Assembly: GCF_011761565.1 (NCBI RefSeq)
Contig: NZ_JAASRM010000001.1
Span: 139 to 64,138 of the forward strand
Origin: Rhizomicrobium palustre
GTDB taxonomy: Bacteria; Pseudomonadota; Alphaproteobacteria; Micropepsales; Micropepsaceae
Direction of reading: 5' to 3'
DNA length: 64,000 nucleotides
Position 1 is the first letter of the stretch. Every line of letters starts with the position of its first letter. Below are positions 60,144 through 64,000 of this stretch, one piece after another. Position numbers and translations under genes: made by a program. The notes under the pieces were generated by a model that saw nothing but the letters and a program-made list of their open reading frames with translations, was not told the origin of the DNA and made no database searches.

Positions 60144-61511
60144 TTAGAAATATCGCACGGCCTGTACGACCACACTGGATGAGCCGCGCAGCGAGCCCCA
60201 TTCGCTCTTTCGTCCGCCGATGCTGCCGCTGCCGTAAATACCGAGGCTCCACTGATCGGAAAGATCATAAGAGGCCGAGATCTGCCCGATCGAAGAGCCA
60301 TCCAACAGGTTCGTCATCACATAAGCCCCGACATCCGCATGCTCGATGTGGAAGGGCTCGGCCCAATCGGCACGAACAAAGGCCTGATGGCGGCTCATCG
60401 GCTGCTGGATATCGCTGGCATAGCCGCGCAGATACCACATCACCTGCGAGAAGGCCGGGTTAGCACCGGTGGCGAACCAATCCTTCCAATCAGCTTGCGA
60501 AAAGCCTGCTTGATGGAAGTTATATTCGATAGTGATACTCTCTTTATATTCACCGCTCCAATTGGCGCCCACGGAGAGATCGTTCTTAAAGCCGCGCGAG
60601 AGGCTTTGTGTCGGGGTAACCGGCAAGGTGGCCGGAAATGTGCGTGTGCGCTTGGCAAAAGCGAAAGCATCGACGGTGGCGGACGACGCCATGTCCCCGG
60701 CCCAGCTTGCATAAGCGATCACGCTGGCGCCAATGGGATGGGACAGGTTGAGACCGAATTTGGTGCGCCCGCCTTCGTAATAGACCAGCATTTGCGGGCT
60801 GAATTCCTCCAGCTCGAAGCTGAAGGCCGCGAGAAGCCGGTCTGATCCATTGGTCTGATCGATCTTGGGATCAAACGGCCCCGGCGTCAGCCCCAGCGGC
60901 ACGGGACTGTGGAGCTTCGGGGCATAGACAAGCTCCACCGCCCCGCCGTCGAAGAAATGCTGGCCCCGTAAAAGAACGGTGCCGAGGCGGTTCAGACGCT
61001 GCGCGCCAGGATCGGAAGAGGACTGCGCCACGCTGGTGCGCGATCGGAAAAAATCGGTGGGGTTATAGCCATAAGCCACGCCATAGCGCAGATTGATCCG
61101 CCCCGCTTCGAGGTAGGTCTGCGGCGCGGCTTCATAGGTGAAATAGGCCTCGCGGATATCATTGCGCAGCGCCTTATTGGGAAAGCCGATACCATCCGCA
61201 GAAGCAAGGCTGAGCCGATCGCTGGCGGTGAAGCTCAGCGCTGGCGAAAGCGTAAAGGTGTCGAGCCCATCAAAGCTCAAGCGATTGGCCCAGCGCGACG
61301 GCATGCCGCCCGACAGCGGTACGGCGAGCTGGCCGCGAAAGCCATACCAGCCGAAAGCATCATCTAGCGAATATTTGCCCTGATCCTTGGCCGCGCTCGA
61401 AGGCGCCGCCGCATTGGCGACACTGCCCGGGATGAGATCGAGGTCTTTATCCTCTTGGGCGGCAGCCGGAACGCAGAATGCCGCCGCCAGAAACAGTATC
61501 GCCTTTTTCAT
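60144..61511 (-). CDS. outer-membrane beta-barrel protein, uncharacterised
   Basis: The protein has 455 residues. The signal peptide MKKAILFLAAAFCVPAAAQ precedes a strand-rich body with alternating aromatic residues (AYFTYEAAPQTYLEAGRINLRYG, IEYNFHQAGFSQADWKDWF) and a final strand ending VVVQAVRYF, the terminal Phe of outer-membrane proteins. It is translated after the LolA-like gene with a one-base overlap. Together with LolA-like and FtsX-like proteins it may carry a lipid or lipoprotein to the outer membrane. Confidence 0.82.
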   Translation of the reverse strand: MKKAILFLAAAFCVPAAAQEDKDLDLIPGSVANAAAPSSAAKDQGKYSLDDAFGWYGFRGQLAVPLSGGMPSRWANRLSFDGLDTFTLSPALSFTASDRLSLASADGIGFPNKALRNDIREAYFTYEAAPQTYLEAGRINLRYGVAYGYNPTDFFRSRTSVAQSSSDPGAQRLNRLGTVLLRGQHFFDGGAVELVYAPKLHSPVPLGLTPGPFDPKIDQTNGSDRLLAAFSFELEEFSPQMLVYYEGGRTKFGLNLSHPIGASVIAYASWAGDMASSATVDAFAFAKRTRTFPATLPVTPTQSLSRGFKNDLSVGANWSGEYKESITIEYNFHQAGFSQADWKDWFATGANPAFSQVMWYLRGYASDIQQPMSRHQAFVRADWAEPFHIEHADVGAYVMTNLLDGSSIGQISASYDLSDQWSLGIYGSGSIGGRKSEWGSLRGSSSVVVQAVRYF

Positions 61512-62296
61512 CAGTCGATCTTCAACCTGGGCAGGAAGTCCCGCTGGAACCAGGAATCCGGCACATCGCGCGCCTGCATATCGCTCATGGCCATGGTGGT
61601 GATGAGATTTTGGTTCACCGCATCAATCACAATGGTTTCGGCCGGGATCATACGGCCCATCATGGGCGTGAACTTATGATAATAGGCGATCTTCAGAAGC
61701 CGCCCGCTGTCGGAAAAGAACTTGCCCTTGATTTGGCGATTGGTGCCCTTCTCGATCCAGAACTCGATGCGGGAATAGACCGCTTCGTCATTGGCGGCTT
61801 TCAATTCCAGATGCCAGCAATCGCGGGGCTGTTTATCGGCATCGTTGAGCTTTTCCTCTCCGAGGAGTGTGGAGTTGTAATCCCGCGAAAGGTTAACCGT
61901 CGCCACATCGCCGTTGGAGGCCTGCCCCAGGAGGCGCTGTTGTGGCGAGATGCGCACCGAAGCCTTTGACGAGGGATCATAGAACCACATATTGGAGCCG
62001 TTCATCAGCACCATCTTGCCCGCATCACGCACCGGCAGCACATAGCGCACGAGATTGTCGTATTGCTTGGTGGTCTTGTTCTGACGCACGAAGACGACGA
62101 GCTGATTAGAGGCCTGCGGCTTGCCGTTGACATATTCGGTGAGGACATCCGTCACCCGGAAGCTCTGGCCGGGATTACGGCCCGCATCCACGCCCGCAAT
62201 GATCTCCTGTGCGGTTGGCTCGGCAGCGCGGGCACCTTCGAACAGGGTGAGCGCAATAGCGAGACCAATCAGGACATGTTTCATCGGTTTTCTCAT
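61511..62296 (-). CDS. LolA-like outer membrane lipoprotein-sorting protein
   Basis: The protein has 261 residues. A signal peptide ends near EGARA-AEPTAQ. The half-barrel LolA/LolB-like fold of the PF17131 type is indicated by MVLMNGSNMWFYDPSSKASVR, ISPQQRLLGQASNGDVA and KIAYYHKFTPMMGRMIPAET. Such proteins, with an FtsX/MacB-type transporter, are thought to carry lipids or lipoproteins across the periplasm. MKHVLIG (62284) is an alternative start. Confidence 0.85.
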   Translation of the reverse strand: MRKPMKHVLIGLAIALTLFEGARAAEPTAQEIIAGVDAGRNPGQSFRVTDVLTEYVNGKPQASNQLVVFVRQNKTTKQYDNLVRYVLPVRDAGKMVLMNGSNMWFYDPSSKASVRISPQQRLLGQASNGDVATVNLSRDYNSTLLGEEKLNDADKQPRDCWHLELKAANDEAVYSRIEFWIEKGTNRQIKGKFFSDSGRLLKIAYYHKFTPMMGRMIPAETIVIDAVNQNLITTMAMSDMQARDVPDSWFQRDFLPRLKID

Positions 62297-62305
62297 GGCT
62301 CTCTC

Positions 62306-63631
62306 TCAAACATGGCGCAGGGCGTCGACCACATTCATGCGGGCCGCGCGGTTAGCAGGAACGATCGAGGCGAGCGTCGCCATGATCACCAGAACAATCC
62401 AGATCGTGGCCATCAGCCCTTCCATGCCGTGGGCCAGAAGATAAAGCTGCACGGGACTGGAATTTCCGGGCGGCGTGTATTGGATATCGGCACGGTTGAT
62501 GAAATAGGTCGCGATACGTCCCAGCAGCAGCCCGCCCGTCGCACCAAAGACGCCGAGGATGGCACCTTCGAGAAGGAACTGGCTGCGGATGCCGCCCCGG
62601 CGCACGCCCATGGCTCGGGCCGTGCCGATTTCGGCGGTGCGCTCCATGATGCTCATGCCCATGGTATTGGCGGTGGTGAAGAGCACAATGATGCCAAGCA
62701 CGACAGTCAGGAAGGCGAACACCACCTGCAGGAAGCCCATGATCTGAAGGAAGGACGGCTGCACTTCTTTATAGTCGCGGATTTCAAGATCGAAATGCTT
62801 TTCCGTCACTAGCGCGTTCAGCCGCGCGCGCACCGCCGCCATGTCTTCGCTGCGGTTAAGCTGTACCACAATCGCGGTGACCTTCTTTTCGCCGCCGCCA
62901 TAGAGAAGCTGCTGCGCCAGCGGCAGGTTCATGGCGATGTAGCTATCCTCCAACTCCTTGGCGCCCATGCCTTGGGCTTCGGTGGGATGGAAATTGACGA
63001 TGTTCGGTGCGCCAGACGCGCCGCTCAAAAGCTGAAGCTCAGGCGTCTTTCCCGCCATCGCACTATCCAGCTCAGCCGATTTCGGACAATGCTTGACCTT
63101 TAACGGTTGGCAGAGCCCCAAGATGCGCGCCAGCCCCTGCCCGACCACGCCACGATCGATATCTGCATCTTTCAGGCCAGTCGTATCGTAGCGGCCATGC
63201 GGGCTGAGGCGGTATTCATCCCAGCTTTGCATCTTATCGCGGTCAGACGGCACGAAGCCCTGACCGAAGAAAGTCTTGGAGCGATCCACCGTGGTGTTAC
63301 CCGCAATGCCGCCGAGGGTCACGGTCGGCGTAACGACGCGCAACTTATCTTTCACCTGAGGATCCGCCTTGATCGCGGCGATGATCTTTGGGTAGTCGCC
63401 GATGCCATAGGCCATGGGCTGGGCACTTCCGAACTCGAAATACCCCGTTTTGAAGAGGGTGAGATGGCCTGCCGAGCGGATGATGCCGGTCTGCATACCC
63501 ACCATGGCCATGCCGTTATACTCGCCGAGGAGAATAAGCGCGGCGGCGCCAACCGCGATGGCGGATGCCGTCATCAAGGAGCGGCGGCCATTGCGCAGGA
63601 CATTGCGGAAAGCAATTTTCAACATGGTCAT
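62306..63631 (-). CDS. FtsX/MacB-type ABC transporter permease
   Basis: The 441-residue permease has an N-terminal helix after MLKIAFRNVLRNGRRSLMTA, a MacB-type periplasmic domain (about 45-290) and three C-terminal helices with MERTAEIGTARAMGVRRGG and VPANRAARMNVVDALRHV. It lies nine bases upstream of the LolA-like gene. A second, similar permease follows upstream in the operon. The partner ATPase must lie beyond the window. Confidence 0.92.
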   Translation of the reverse strand: MTMLKIAFRNVLRNGRRSLMTASAIAVGAAALILLGEYNGMAMVGMQTGIIRSAGHLTLFKTGYFEFGSAQPMAYGIGDYPKIIAAIKADPQVKDKLRVVTPTVTLGGIAGNTTVDRSKTFFGQGFVPSDRDKMQSWDEYRLSPHGRYDTTGLKDADIDRGVVGQGLARILGLCQPLKVKHCPKSAELDSAMAGKTPELQLLSGASGAPNIVNFHPTEAQGMGAKELEDSYIAMNLPLAQQLLYGGGEKKVTAIVVQLNRSEDMAAVRARLNALVTEKHFDLEIRDYKEVQPSFLQIMGFLQVVFAFLTVVLGIIVLFTTANTMGMSIMERTAEIGTARAMGVRRGGIRSQFLLEGAILGVFGATGGLLLGRIATYFINRADIQYTPPGNSSPVQLYLLAHGMEGLMATIWIVLVIMATLASIVPANRAARMNVVDALRHV

Positions 63632-63636
63632 CCCCT

Positions 63637-64000
63637 TTAGACGTGACGCAGCGCATCGACGACCTTCATGCGCGAGGCACGATTGGCCGGAACGAGCGAG
63701 CCGATGGTGGCGATGATGACAAGGCTGATCCAGATACGCACGAGAAGCGGGAAATCATTGACCAGCAAGCGGATCGCGACAGCCTGGGCGCGCCCCGGCG
63801 GGGTGTACATGATATTGGCGTGATTGAACCACACCGCCAACGCCGAGCCCAAGATCAGCCCCGCCGTGGCCCCGAATGCGCCAAGCAACAGCCCTTCGAT
63901 CAAAAATTGCACGCGGATGCCGCTCCGGCGCACGCCCATGGCGCGGGCGGTGCCGATTTCCTGGGTCCGCTCCATCACGCTCATGCTCATGGTATTGATG
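63637..64000 (-). CDS. FtsX/MacB-type ABC transporter permease (partial, runs off window end)
   Basis: Only the C-terminal part of about 120 residues is present. It contains MERTQEIGTARAMGVRRSG, LIEGLLLGAFGATAGLILGSAL and VPANRASRMKVVDALRHV, nearly parallel to the permease at 62306-63631. The frame is open to the last base, so an internal Met near 63990 is not the start. The two genes are five bases apart and look like a tandem duplication. Confidence 0.92.
   Translation of the reverse strand, partial: INTMSMSVMERTQEIGTARAMGVRRSGIRVQFLIEGLLLGAFGATAGLILGSALAVWFNHANIMYTPPGRAQAVAIRLLVNDFPLLVRIWISLVIIATIGSLVPANRASRMKVVDALRHV

Noticed and set aside
1..64000. tRNA, rRNA, CRISPR or insertion sequences
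   Set aside because: Reading the gaps showed no cloverleaf, spaced direct repeats or transposase; a covariance-model search would be needed to be certain.

Overview
The window looks like chromosomal DNA of a GC-rich alphaproteobacterium. The evidence is the gene order rnd - kpsF/kdsD - lptC - lptA - lptB - rpoN - ptsN, an Hsp20 gene coupled to a DUF1150 gene, and an exosortase A (XrtA) exopolysaccharide locus. I cannot name the genus from sequence alone; a Rhizomicrobium/Micropepsaceae-like organism is only a guess.

Layout. 1-298: a 121-bp non-coding tandem repeat cut by the window edge, followed by two small nuclease-fold genes (GIY-YIG and DUF559). 1250-3102: a GMC oxidoreductase with a small twin-arginine partner. 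3103-9385: housekeeping genes, including a PabB-PabC fusion, a heat-shock Hsp20/DUF1150 pair with a candidate sigma-32 promoter and a hairpin over the ribosome-binding site, an acyl-ACP thioesterase-like protein and a large UPF0182 membrane protein. 9489-15650: the minus-strand LPS-transport/sigma-54 block.

15757-59840 is almost wholly an XrtA (PEP-CTERM-type) exopolysaccharide and sorting island. One minus-strand operon runs Wzz-like chain-length protein, tyrosine autokinase, AAA ATPase, deacetylase, glycosyltransferase, exosortase A/EpsI and asparagine-synthase-like amidotransferase. Around it lie a flippase, a FemAB-like protein, an outer-membrane barrel, a polysaccharide export lipoprotein, the initiating glycosylphosphotransferase, an AlgD-type GDP-mannose dehydrogenase, the PrsK/PrsR/PrsT genes, an O-ligase-like protein, many glycosyltransferases, two acetyltransferase-fold proteins, a secreted carbohydrate-active candidate, a beta-helix protein and WecB. 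A Gly-rich secreted protein (15802-16590) ends in a VPES - membrane helix - RRR tail and is the likely local exosortase substrate. It sits behind a very good sigma-54 promoter and two perfect inverted repeats. RpoN and the sigma-54 activator PrsR are both encoded in the same window, so a closed regulatory circuit can be proposed.

Inferred working model: EpsB starts a lipid-linked glycan, and the glycosyltransferases extend it using GDP-mannuronate (AlgD) and ManNAc-type (WecB) precursors. The flippase, Wzz/kinase, export lipoprotein and outer-membrane barrel move it out. Deacetylases, acetyltransferases and secreted beta-structure proteins modify it. PrsK/PrsR/RpoN would switch on the sorted Gly-rich protein, which XrtA processes.

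60144-64000 is a separate minus-strand operon: an outer-membrane barrel, a LolA-like protein and tandem FtsX/MacB-type permeases, the last cut by the window end. I saw no tRNA, rRNA, CRISPR array, insertion sequence or phage gene.
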